From: UBA1715 sp964346725
GTDB taxonomy: Bacteria; Bacteroidota; Bacteroidia; Bacteroidales; UBA1715
Direction: 5' to 3'
NCBI GenBank assembly: GCA_964346725.1
Contig: CAYFVM010000003.1
Coordinates: forward strand, 62,001-126,000
DNA length: 64,000 nucleotides
Shown here: piece by piece, positions 27,932 through 35,891 of the stretch
How positions within the stretch are numbered: the stretch's first letter is position 1
How the letters are laid out: the number at the start of each line of letters is the position of its first letter
Position numbers and translations under genes: made by a program
Notes under the pieces: generated by a model
What the model was told of the DNA's origin: nothing
Database searches by the model: none
The model's input: only the letters and a program-made list of their open reading frames with translations

Positions 27932-28726
27932 ATGAAAAAACTATTACTTTTCCCTTTAGTACTCGTTTTAGCTTGTTCTACAGCTTTTTCGCAAGGTACA
28001 ATCAAAAACAACTCGTATTTTAACGTTATATGGTCACGTCCTATTATGGATAACGGTGTGATTTTCGAATCAGAAACACCCAATAATTTGCGCGAATTCT
28101 ATAAAGCAAAATATGGCACAGAACTAAATCATTATTCAGGAGGTATAAATGTTGGCGCTAATTTCTATATCCATCCAATTGGTTGGCTTATTGAAGGTTT
28201 CAAAGCAGGACTTTGCTTAGATTTTATTGATTTAGGAGCTGACTATTATAGTTTTTCTGGATATCAACAAAATCCTGGAGGAATACAAGCAAGCGAAGAA
28301 GAAAAATTCACAGATTTGAAGGTCTCATATTCATTAAATGTTGGTATTATTGCTACAATTAGTCCAGTTAAAAATTTCTACATTGATTTGACAGCTAAAT
28401 TGTGTCCAACATTTGCAGTAAATTATTTCAAATTGCCGGCATATCAAGATGGTACCACACCATTTGAACGTAGAAATACAGGAACACAATGGGGTGGTTA
28501 TGAAGTTCCGGGAAAAGATTATCGAATTCTTGGTACTAAAAATGCAGAAGAAACAGGTATAGGTTTGGGCTTGGATTATGCTTTTGGTTTCAATCTTCGT
28601 TATTCTAAAATTTCAGTAGGATGCGAATGGTTGCTAGGTAACGTAAAATATTCATATGAAAATTGGGACGAACAAAAAGTTAATAATCAACAATTGAAAG
28701 TGAAACTAGGTTTCTCTTTTGAATAA
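27932..28726 (+). CDS. outer membrane beta-barrel-like protein, unknown function
   Basis: The 264-residue protein has a clear signal peptide (MKKLLLFPL... ending TAFSQG). The mature part alternates strands with aromatic girdles (GGINVGANFYIHPIGWLIEGFK, VSYSLNVGIIATISPVKNFYID, FGFNLRYSKISVGCEWLLG) and ends KVKLGFSFE, with an aromatic residue next to the end as in barrel proteins that use BAM. I do not recognise a specific family. It has its own promoter and a terminator after it. Confidence 0.72.
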   Translation: MKKLLLFPLVLVLACSTAFSQGTIKNNSYFNVIWSRPIMDNGVIFESETPNNLREFYKAKYGTELNHYSGGINVGANFYIHPIGWLIEGFKAGLCLDFIDLGADYYSFSGYQQNPGGIQASEEEKFTDLKVSYSLNVGIIATISPVKNFYIDLTAKLCPTFAVNYFKLPAYQDGTTPFERRNTGTQWGGYEVPGKDYRILGTKNAEETGIGLGLDYAFGFNLRYSKISVGCEWLLGNVKYSYENWDEQKVNNQQLKVKLGFSFE

Positions 28727-28749
28727 TCTTTTTTTTAACAGAAATAGAG

Positions 28750-28792
28750 AGGCTATGTAATTTTGGTGTAGAAATTGCATAGCCTTCTTTTT
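28750..28792 (+). terminator. rho-independent terminator after the 27932 gene
   Basis: AGGCTATG (28750-28757) pairs with CATAGCCT near 28778-28785, with AT-rich extension inside the stem, followed by a T-rich stretch. Confidence 0.8.
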
Positions 28793-28813
28793 ATAAACTA
28801 AAACATACTAATT

Positions 28814-29335
28814 ATGAAACGTATATTAATCGCATTAACAATGGCAGTAACAGCGTTTACTGCATGTAACATCGGTAATAATGGATATGACGGTGAAGCT
28901 TTTATTAAATTAAACTGGTCAGAAGTAGAGCCTGCGTATATTAATCCCAATGGCGTTGTTCCAAACGACTTTGCATGGGATACGTATTATTATACTACCC
29001 CAGGTAGATATATAATTCATACTGAATATGAACGTACCTATAATTCAGGAAGAACAGTTGTGTATCCGTACGATACTGAAATAGAAATTTTTGTAATTGA
29101 AGGAGAACTAGGACGAACAAAAGGTCGTGATGGGCGAGATGCTAATGAAGACGTGTTTTTTGATTTAGACTTATACCCTGGTGGCGATATTGATTTTACA
29201 CATGAAATAGTAGCACGCACAACTGTAAAATCAGCATCTACGAATGAAAAGGTTCTAGTAAAAGAAGGTTCAGAACAGTCTGGGAAATATGGTATGAAAT
29301 ATACAATCTATCGTTTGCCAGAATATGTAAAGTAA
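28814..29335 (+). CDS. lipoprotein of unknown function
   Basis: The 173-residue protein has a lipoprotein signal with lipobox VTAFTAC (Cys18), followed by NIGNNGYDGEA. The mature part is beta-rich and tyrosine-rich (WDTYYYTTPGRYIIHTEYERTYNSGRT is spread over about 55-80). It is too short to include a known catalytic domain. It lies just after the terminator of the barrel gene, and may depend on read-through or an unseen promoter. No family recognised. Confidence 0.7.
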   Translation: MKRILIALTMAVTAFTACNIGNNGYDGEAFIKLNWSEVEPAYINPNGVVPNDFAWDTYYYTTPGRYIIHTEYERTYNSGRTVVYPYDTEIEIFVIEGELGRTKGRDGRDANEDVFFDLDLYPGGDIDFTHEIVARTTVKSASTNEKVLVKEGSEQSGKYGMKYTIYRLPEYVK

Positions 29336-29356
29336 ACAATAGAATTAGAAATAGAT

Positions 29357-29390
29357 AAAAAAAGACATCTCAAACGAGATGTCTTTTTTT
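29357..29390. terminator. bidirectional terminator between the lipoprotein and YebC-family genes
   Basis: A perfect 15-bp stem, AAAAAAAGACATCTC (29357-29371) with GAGATGTCTTTTTTT (29376-29390), and an AAAC tetraloop. A and T runs serve both convergent genes. Confidence 0.93.
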
Positions 29391-29410
29391 ATGCTCTGTG
29401 TAGAGAGTTG

Positions 29411-30121
29411 TTATGCAATATTAGTAAATACTGCTTGCACATCGTCATCTTCCTCCAAACGGTCTATAAGTGTGTCTATTTCGGTTAATTGTTCTTCGGT
29501 AAACTCTTGCACATCGTTAGGGATACGTTGTAATTCTGCTTTAAGTAATTCAGCTCCACAATCTTCAATAGCCTTCGCCATGTTGCCAAAGTCTTTGAAA
29601 CCAGCGTAAATTACGAGCATATCTTCTTCCTCTTCAATAGATTCCAAACCTGCATCAATCAATGTGAGTTCAAGTTCTTCAAGATTGATGTTTTCAGTTT
29701 TCTTGATTTGAAAAACAGCTTTGCGAGAAAACATGAATTCAAAAGAGCCGCTAGGAGCAAGTGAACCACCCAATTTGTTGAAATATGATTTTACGTTAGC
29801 TACGGTTCTTGTAGTGTTTTCTGTAGCACATTCTACTACAACCAAAACTCCATGAGGACCTTTTCCTTCGTAAACAATTTCGGTTAAATCTTCCGCATCT
29901 TTGCTTGTTGCACGTTTTATTGCTGCATCAATGTTAGCTTTCGGCATGTTTTGAGCCTTTGCGTTCATGATAGCAGTACGCAATTTTGCATTCACAGTTG
30001 GATCAGAACCGCCTTCTTTTGCAGCGAATGTTATATTTTTTGCCAATCGGGGAAATACACGAGACATTGTTCCCCATCTTTTTTCTTTTGCTGCTCGTCT
30101 ATATTCAAAAGCTCTTCCCAT
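29411..30121 (-). CDS. YebC/PmpR family protein
   Basis: The 236-residue protein shows the family hallmarks: N-terminal RWGTMSRVFPRLAKNITFAAKEGGSDP, then NAKAQNMPKANIDAAIKRA, YEGKGPHGVLVVVECATENTTRT and GGSLAPSGSFEFMF. Members have been described as transcriptional regulators. More recently, some have been linked to relief of ribosome stalling, so its molecular job is not settled. The opening MGRAFEYRRAAKEKRWGTM is the form seen in Bacteroidota. It lies 20 nt after the acidic-protein gene. Confidence 0.92.
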   Translation of the reverse strand: MGRAFEYRRAAKEKRWGTMSRVFPRLAKNITFAAKEGGSDPTVNAKLRTAIMNAKAQNMPKANIDAAIKRATSKDAEDLTEIVYEGKGPHGVLVVVECATENTTRTVANVKSYFNKLGGSLAPSGSFEFMFSRKAVFQIKKTENINLEELELTLIDAGLESIEEEEDMLVIYAGFKDFGNMAKAIEDCGAELLKAELQRIPNDVQEFTEEQLTEIDTLIDRLEEDDDVQAVFTNIA

Positions 30122-30141
30122 ACTAATTATTTATCTGGTTA

Positions 30142-30579
30142 TTATTTATCTGATTCGTCATCGTCATCCTCTTCCTCGACATCAACTGCAATATCATCAA
30201 TGTCGTCATCGTTATCTTCATCATTTTCATTTTTCGCCTTACATGTATCATCGTCGTCTTCATCGTCAGCATCATCAATCTTTAAATCAGCAGGTTTTTC
30301 GATTGAATCAATTTCCAAATTCAACAAGTCTTCGTCTTTTGGAAGATCATCATCTTCCGGATTTCTGTCAATTTGAGAATCAATGAATTCGTCCATACGA
30401 ATCATGTAATAGCGGTCGCTTGTCTCATAAGGGAGGGCAAACCGTTCTTGTCCTGTTTTAGGATCTGTGTATGATACTAAAAAATCGGCAAAACCATTTG
30501 GGTAGAGTTGAATAAGTTGATCCCGCATGGATTTGTCTAATTTGTCAAAATCTTTAATAACACGAGGTTTTAATTGCAT
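30142..30579 (-). CDS. small protein with a strongly acidic C-terminal half, unknown function
   Basis: The 145-residue protein has an ordered N-terminal part (about 1-70: PRVIKDFDKLDKSM, LPYETSDRYYMIRMDEFID). Its C-terminal half is dominated by Asp and Glu in long runs. Homologous N-terminal parts occur in Bacteroidota and are sometimes labelled DNA primase, which I see no support for. The acidic tail could mimic nucleic acid or bind basic proteins (inference). The gene is driven by a consensus promoter and is followed by the YebC-family gene. Confidence 0.72.
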   Translation of the reverse strand: MQLKPRVIKDFDKLDKSMRDQLIQLYPNGFADFLVSYTDPKTGQERFALPYETSDRYYMIRMDEFIDSQIDRNPEDDDLPKDEDLLNLEIDSIEKPADLKIDDADDEDDDDTCKAKNENDEDNDDDIDDIAVDVEEEDDDDESDK

Positions 30580-30603
30580 ATGTGTACCTATTTACAAATT
30601 TGT

Positions 30604-30634
30604 CCAAAAATAATAATAGTCTAAAAAAAACAAA
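30604..30634 (-). promoter_or_regulatory. promoter of the acidic-protein/YebC-family operon
   Basis: On the minus strand TTTG (30631-30634), a 19-nt spacer and TATTTTTG (30604-30611), 25 nt before the start codon. It is a full match to the Bacteroidota consensus. Confidence 0.8.
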
Positions 30635-30648
30635 GGGTATTGAAAAAA

Positions 30649-32028
30649 TTATCTTTGAATGTTGTCAATTATTTGTTTTGCGAGGGAATTGGCGGCTTCA
30701 AACGATGAACTTTCTGCATAAATGCGTATGATAGGTTCTGTATTTGACTTACGTAAATGAACCCAACCGTTTGCAAAGTCAATTTTTACCCCATCAATTG
30801 TGTTTACTTGCTCATTTTTGTATAGCTCTGCTATATTTTTCAAAATAGCGTCAACATCCGTTTTGGGAGTGAGTTGAATCTTGTTTTTTGAAATAACGTA
30901 TTCAGGATATTGTTTCTTTAATTCTGTACATGTTTTGCCTGATTTTGCGAGTAAACTTAAGAACAAAGCAATTCCTACAAGAGCGTCCCGGCCATAGTGA
31001 ATTTCTGGGTAAATAACGCCACCATTCCCTTCACCACCAATTACTGCATTGGTTTCTTTCATTTTTGTTACTACGTTTACTTCACCTACAGCAGATGCAG
31101 TATAGGTTTGTCCGTATTTTTTTGTTATATCAGAAAGAGCTCTAGTAGAAGAAAGGTTGCTTACGGTGTTGCCAGGAGTGTGTTGTAAGACATAGTCTGC
31201 AACCGAAACAAGGGTATATTCTTCGCCAAACATGGTTCCGTCTTCGTTGATAATAGCAAGACGATCAACATCGGGGTCAACAACAAAACCTACGTTTACA
31301 TTGCCTTTTTTGATTGCTTCGGCAGTTGTTACAAGATTTTCAGGTATTGGTTCCGGAGTGTGAGCAAAATTACCGGTAGCTTCACAATTGAGTTGTAATA
31401 CGTTTTTTACTCCCAATTGTTCCAAAAGCGATGGCAAAATTAATCCACCTACCGAGTTTACGCAGTCTATAGCAACGGTGAAGTTTGCTTTTTTAATCGC
31501 ATCAACATCAACTAACGATAGTGCGAGCACTTTCGCAATGTGTTTTTCATTATAAGTATTGTTGTTTTCAATTGAACCAATAGAATCTATATCGGCGTAG
31601 GTAAATTCTGCCTTTTCAGCACGCGTTAATACATCATTCCCTTCAAAGGCATTGAGAAATTCACCTTTATTGTTAAGTAACTTAAGCGCATTCCATTGTT
31701 TAGGATTGTGGCTAGCTGTAATAATTATACCACCATCGGCAGATTCTTCTGTTACAGCAATTTCGGTAGTGGGAGTGGTAGCTAAACCAATGTTTACAAC
31801 TTTGAAACCAAGCGCAACAATCGTTTGCATTACTAAATTGCTTACCATGTCACCCGAAAGGCGAGCATCGCGGCCGACAACAATTTTATTTGTGCCGTTT
31901 TTTACATTGTCTTTTACCCAAGAACCATACGCAGAGGTAAAGGCTATAATATCAACCGGGGTTAAATTGTCATTTATAGAACCACCGATTGTGCCTCTAA
32001 TACCAGAAATAGATTTAATGAGACTCAT
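30649..32028 (-). CDS. glmM: phosphoglucosamine mutase
   Basis: Converts glucosamine 6-phosphate to glucosamine 1-phosphate for peptidoglycan and LPS. The 459-residue protein begins SISGIRGTIGG, has the catalytic phosphoserine loop TASHNPKQWNALK (about 103-115), the metal-binding loop DPDVDRLAIINEDG, the sugar-binding GGEGNGGVIYP and the phosphate-binding RKSNTEPIIRIYAE. GEGNGG in place of GEQSGH is usual for Bacteroidota members of this group. A phosphomannomutase role cannot be excluded from sequence alone. Confidence 0.9.
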   Translation of the reverse strand: MSLIKSISGIRGTIGGSINDNLTPVDIIAFTSAYGSWVKDNVKNGTNKIVVGRDARLSGDMVSNLVMQTIVALGFKVVNIGLATTPTTEIAVTEESADGGIIITASHNPKQWNALKLLNNKGEFLNAFEGNDVLTRAEKAEFTYADIDSIGSIENNNTYNEKHIAKVLALSLVDVDAIKKANFTVAIDCVNSVGGLILPSLLEQLGVKNVLQLNCEATGNFAHTPEPIPENLVTTAEAIKKGNVNVGFVVDPDVDRLAIINEDGTMFGEEYTLVSVADYVLQHTPGNTVSNLSSTRALSDITKKYGQTYTASAVGEVNVVTKMKETNAVIGGEGNGGVIYPEIHYGRDALVGIALFLSLLAKSGKTCTELKKQYPEYVISKNKIQLTPKTDVDAILKNIAELYKNEQVNTIDGVKIDFANGWVHLRKSNTEPIIRIYAESSSFEAANSLAKQIIDNIQR

Positions 32029-32103
32029 TGTTATTGTTTTGTCGGCAAAAATGATAAATATTTTAATATGGCAAAATGTTTTGCCAAAAAATATTTATGA
32101 AAT

Positions 32104-33480
32104 CTATTGTAAGAAGAAGAATTCTATCAATTCCGACAAATCTTTACTTGTTAAACTAGCTCCCGGACCTGCATCTGGACCTTCATCAAAGAAAGAATTG
32201 ATGGTATTAAGAAGTTCATCCAAGTCAATAAAATCGTTTTCGTCAATATCGCATTTCTTATATTTCTTTGGAATGCGTTTGTAGAATTGTTTATTAATCG
32301 TACTACCGTTCAATAAATCAGGATAGAATTTGTATAATTCTTCTTGAGAAAGTCTTTCTCCTTTTGTAAGACGATCAATAAGTTCATTTTCGGTGATACC
32401 TTTACCTTTTGCGTCATGCGAAAATGCTTTTGTGTATACTTCCACATCGCGATAGTTTGGTATACCATCTTTATCATCATCAAACGGACAACCATCTGCA
32501 AATACGCGAACACCTTTAGGAGTATACGGACAATCATCTTCTGTTTCATCAATACCATCATGATCCGCATCCCATTCGGTGTAGTATAACTCGTTTGGCA
32601 TTGATTTAAATTTGGATAGTATCGCTAATTGTGATAGATAGGTAGTAACACTTACATATGCATATGAATATCCATCGGGGTATTTAGAACCTTTTCGTCC
32701 TTCAGATCCATTATATGTAATATCATCAAGGGTATTAGTAGCCACAAAATGATATCGATATCCAAGGTTGACTTTGAATGATTTTGAAATATTGTACGTA
32801 AGACCTAATTCAACAGGAAACGTAGCAACTATAGGTGTGTAATACTCACGTTGTTCAATATCTTCTTCTTGCATAGCAGTTTCGTAATCATAGTCACGAT
32901 AGACAACAGAAGCTCGAGATGCGTTATAGTCGGTTTGAGCAAGGTTTCGGAATGTGCCATCTGACCATAAATAAATGCGATCACCATCGGCTGTGTAATA
33001 GTCTCCTCGTGCCTCAGGGCGTTGTAGTATAGAAACTCCTATACTTACATATGGTTTTATAATTTTACTTCGGTTGGTTATTCTTCGAATGTGTTCAAAA
33101 TTATAATGTACAAAAGCTCCGTATGAATTAATATCTGTTTTGAAATTATATTGTGTCATAATATCAGGGTAGTATGATGAACCCCGAATTTGACTACGTT
33201 CATATCTGACTCCAAATTTCACCGAAGGAGAAACTGGTTGCAATATTTCAAAATGAACACCATTATTTCCAATAGAAAAATTAGGAGATTCATCGTTTTC
33301 TACATCTCCATGATACGAAACTATTCCTGTTCCTATATTAAAAATAGGTAAGGATAGTGAATGTTCTAATGTAGGTTTGTTGATTTGTAAAATTTTATCA
33401 ATCGCTGAATATGTCTTTTCTTGAGAATACCCCCAAAAAGGAACGAAAATCAATATCAGTATAAAAACTCTACGTTTCAT
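32104..33480 (-). CDS. outer membrane beta-barrel protein with C-terminal calcium-binding-like repeats
   Basis: The 458-residue protein has a signal peptide ending GYSQ. Residues of about 40-300 are barrel-like with aromatic strand ends (VKFGVRYERSQI, SYGAFVHYNFEHI, FKVNLGYRYHFVA). Thrombospondin type 3-like DADHDGIDETEDDCPYTPKG and DDDKDGIPNYRD follow (about 310-345). The end has an EF-hand or dockerin-like DIDENDFIDLDELL and finally LTSKDLSELIEFFFLQ. Asp-rich loops suggest calcium binding. It lies 48 nt after the SPOR-domain gene with a separate -7 box. It is probably an envelope structural protein; no transport function is evident. Confidence 0.75.
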   Translation of the reverse strand: MKRRVFILILIFVPFWGYSQEKTYSAIDKILQINKPTLEHSLSLPIFNIGTGIVSYHGDVENDESPNFSIGNNGVHFEILQPVSPSVKFGVRYERSQIRGSSYYPDIMTQYNFKTDINSYGAFVHYNFEHIRRITNRSKIIKPYVSIGVSILQRPEARGDYYTADGDRIYLWSDGTFRNLAQTDYNASRASVVYRDYDYETAMQEEDIEQREYYTPIVATFPVELGLTYNISKSFKVNLGYRYHFVATNTLDDITYNGSEGRKGSKYPDGYSYAYVSVTTYLSQLAILSKFKSMPNELYYTEWDADHDGIDETEDDCPYTPKGVRVFADGCPFDDDKDGIPNYRDVEVYTKAFSHDAKGKGITENELIDRLTKGERLSQEELYKFYPDLLNGSTINKQFYKRIPKKYKKCDIDENDFIDLDELLNTINSFFDEGPDAGPGASLTSKDLSELIEFFFLQ

Positions 33481-33497
33481 ATTTTAAATCCAACACA

Positions 33498-33505
33498 CAA
33501 ATCTA
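33498..33505 (-). promoter_or_regulatory. promoter -7 box of the 32104-33480 gene
   Basis: Minus-strand TAGATTTG, 17 nt before the start codon. No clear -33 box. Confidence 0.5.
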
Positions 33506-33528
33506 CTATTTTATTTGGAATCTTCAAG

Positions 33529-35517
33529 CTATTTGACCCATTTTTGATTAGATAACATGAGAGCTTCTTGAACAGTGATACGTTTTTTACCATTATATGC
33601 TACCACAAATGCACCTTTTACGGGAGTACTTTCCCATATTTTATTTCTCTGATTACGAGCGTTTAGGTATGTATCAAAGTCTTGAATAGTGTATTTATAC
33701 CAATCATCAATTTTTTCAGTTGTAACTTTTTGTTTTATGTTACGTTTTGCATAAAAAATTTCGGTATTTTTAATTGCATTGTGCGTAGCACCTACTTGAA
33801 CTTTGTATCCTATGGTGTTGGTGTTCGTTGTTGAATTTTTAACACTACCACGTTGTTCTACATTATTTTTATTAGAAAGAGTAACGCTTTTGTTCACTGA
33901 TATTGAGGCAGATGTAACCGCTCTTGGTTTTGGAGCATACGATTTTGCATCTAAACTTGTTCTCGTATTTGCTTTCACAGTTGGGGTTACGGTTGTAGTA
34001 GTGGTAACTTGTGTAGTGGTTGTTTCTACAGTTGTTTGACTTATTGCACTAGGTTCAGAATCAATACGTTTTAGTGTTGGAGCTGCTGATTTTTCATCAA
34101 AAATATTTTTTATAAGATTCGGATTGTTTTCAGTAGAAACAACTTCTTTTGAAGATGTTTTTTCAGTTGTTTTCGTCACCTCATAATATTGATTTTTTTC
34201 TGCAGTAGTAGGTTGTGCAACTACAGTTTCTGCTGCTACAGGTTGAGTAACTACCGTTCTTGTTGTAACAGGTTCTGTAACTATTGGTTTTGCAACTACA
34301 GGTTCCGTAGTTGTAGTTTTTGTCGCTATAGGTTGGGTTACTACCGTTTTTGTGGCAACAGGTTCTGTAACTATTGGTTTTGTAACTACAGGTTCTGTTT
34401 CTATCGGTTCTGCAACTGTAACGGTAGGAGCTGGGATATCTAAATTGCTTTGGAAGTTGTTGATTTCTTTAGCTGAAGGCTGATTTATTGTGTTTATAGC
34501 ATCTGTGTTAGCCAACTCAGTTTCTGGTTTAGATGTATTTGATACTTCTGTATCAATATTAGGGGATATGTTGTCATTAGTGTAATACTGCTCGGTTTCA
34601 GTATTTTGTACGGGAATAGGTTGGCTTTCCGTTTCGGTTGTTGCCAAACCAGTACTTTCACTAATACGTCTATCTTCATCTGTAATTACAAAACTTTTAC
34701 TTTCGTCATTGTCATATACTGTGAAAGCACCATTAATATATAAGTCTTTAATATTATATCCGGCTTGAGGCAATACTTTATATGTAACAGTGAATTTTTC
34801 TGTTTCAGGGGCCTTAACCCACATGAAACGAGCAATGTTTTGTACGGTAGAAACCGTACTGCCAGCTGTCTCCAATGCTTCAAATGTATAACCAGCAGGA
34901 AGCATTTCTTCTATTTTGCACATTGTTTGCACATTGGATTTGTTGGTGGTAATTGAAATAATCGCATTGTTGTTCAAGAAATCAACTGTACGTGTACAAG
35001 TAATAGCATCGTAATTGATTTTTTCACGGAAAGGTTCGCTTACTGTTTCAGCAACAATAGAAGAGGAGTTCCCTAAAACTGATATTGTTCGTGGCGTAAG
35101 TTCTTTTGATTGTTTAACATTCTCTGATACGTAGCTGAATTTCCCTGAAAACACAAATGATTCATCGTTTACAATCTCTGGAACTATAACATTAAATTTA
35201 AACGTAAATGCTTTACTTAAAGGTAACACAACCCAAAGCATTGTAATAGTATTCTTCTCAAATTTAAAATTTTGATCAGAGGATGTAGCTTGAAATCCTT
35301 CCGGTAATTTGCAGGTAAATCTTCCGAAACCGCTAATTTCACCTTTTTCTATCGTAACTGTAACGGGCACGGTAGTACCAGACTTTATAGTATCAGGGAA
35401 ATCGCTAGTAACGGTAACAATATTAGCTAAGTATAAATTTACTGCTGAAAAGAATAAAATGCCGCCGACTAATATGGTTAGCAAATGTTTTGCATTTTTT
35501 ACACTAATAGTATTCAT
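33529..35517 (-). CDS. secreted or membrane-anchored protein with C-terminal SPOR-like domain
   Basis: The 662-residue protein has an N-terminal membrane segment (about 11-32). Two Ig-like beta regions follow (about 35-150 and 165-280), for example SGTTVPVTVTIEKGEISGFGRF. A long Thr/Val/Pro/Glu-rich linker (about 320-560) contains a 30-residue tandem repeat. The end is SPOR-like (YKVQVGATHNAIKNTEIFYAKRN ... YKYTIQDFDTYLNARNQRNKIWE). SPOR domains bind denuded peptidoglycan at division sites, which would place the protein in the periplasm with a flexible spacer. The barrel gene follows and may encode a partner. Confidence 0.78.
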   Translation of the reverse strand: MNTISVKNAKHLLTILVGGILFFSAVNLYLANIVTVTSDFPDTIKSGTTVPVTVTIEKGEISGFGRFTCKLPEGFQATSSDQNFKFEKNTITMLWVVLPLSKAFTFKFNVIVPEIVNDESFVFSGKFSYVSENVKQSKELTPRTISVLGNSSSIVAETVSEPFREKINYDAITCTRTVDFLNNNAIISITTNKSNVQTMCKIEEMLPAGYTFEALETAGSTVSTVQNIARFMWVKAPETEKFTVTYKVLPQAGYNIKDLYINGAFTVYDNDESKSFVITDEDRRISESTGLATTETESQPIPVQNTETEQYYTNDNISPNIDTEVSNTSKPETELANTDAINTINQPSAKEINNFQSNLDIPAPTVTVAEPIETEPVVTKPIVTEPVATKTVVTQPIATKTTTTEPVVAKPIVTEPVTTRTVVTQPVAAETVVAQPTTAEKNQYYEVTKTTEKTSSKEVVSTENNPNLIKNIFDEKSAAPTLKRIDSEPSAISQTTVETTTTQVTTTTTVTPTVKANTRTSLDAKSYAPKPRAVTSASISVNKSVTLSNKNNVEQRGSVKNSTTNTNTIGYKVQVGATHNAIKNTEIFYAKRNIKQKVTTEKIDDWYKYTIQDFDTYLNARNQRNKIWESTPVKGAFVVAYNGKKRITVQEALMLSNQKWVK
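34213..34396 (-). repeat. imperfect tandem repeat in the SPOR-protein linker
   Basis: Two copies of an approximately 90-bp unit coding for EPVVxKPIVTEPVxTxTVVTQP followed by a more variable tail. This is coding low-complexity sequence, not a mobile or CRISPR repeat. Confidence 0.75.
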
Positions 35518-35544
35518 AAGGCTTACCTAAATTTATTGTGTTGA

Positions 35545-35552
35545 CAAAAATA
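35545..35552 (-). promoter_or_regulatory. promoter -7 box of the SPOR-protein gene
   Basis: Minus-strand TATTTTTG, 27 nt before the start codon; a CTTG lies at about the -33 position instead of TTTG. Confidence 0.55.
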
Positions 35553-35830
35553 AGGTGCATTTTTTGAAAATGCAAGTAAAATGCACGAAATTGTTCATAG
35601 TGTTGTTAATAAAATGTGAATTTCTTATTGAGCTAGAACCCCGAAACCCTACAACCCACAAAGAATGTGGTGCAATTTTACTGCGTTATTAACAATTGAG
35701 AATTTTTTCAGGATTTTCTCAATTATTAGCAACAAGTATTAAAATATTCTACAGATTTGATACAACTCTATTGTATTCATAATTAGAAACAAAAAAATAG
35801 AGTGAGTTGTACTATATTATTGATAGGAAT

Positions 35831-35866
35831 AAAAAAACACGGAAACTCTATCAAGAATTTCCGTGT
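35831..35866 (-). terminator. rho-independent terminator after gpmI
   Basis: ACACGGAAA (35837-35845) pairs with TTTCCGTGT (35858-35866); on the minus strand the stem runs into T residues (A run 35831-35837). Confidence 0.85.
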
Positions 35867-35891
35867 AACATATCGTAATTATTTCTTAAAG

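Larger units (their letters stand above)
35518..35891. other. 374-base intergenic region between gpmI and the SPOR-protein gene
   Basis: It holds the promoter of the SPOR gene (35545-35552) and the gpmI terminator (35831-35866). The middle part has no credible reading frame. It does have three hairpin-forming segments: CCACA/TGTGG (about 35656-35670), AATTGAGAA/TTCTCAATT (35694-35702 with 35716-35724), and CTCTATT/AATAGAG (about 35766-35805). A C-rich patch at 35638-35658 stands out from the AT-rich background. Confidence 0.6.

Noticed and set aside
29951..30386. Long serine-rich and arginine/histidine-rich frames on the plus strand
   Set aside because: They are the antisense reading of the Asp/Glu-rich repeat of the acidic-protein gene and the YebC-family start; low complexity, no promoter.
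34189..34443. Regular repeats that at first look like a CRISPR array
   Set aside because: The units lie in frame within the SPOR-protein linker, are contiguous without unique spacers and code for a Thr/Val/Pro repeat.
35640..35820. Possible replication origin (hairpins, AT-rich, near no clear coding frame)
   Set aside because: No TTATCCACA-type DnaA boxes or dnaA/dnaN neighbours were found.
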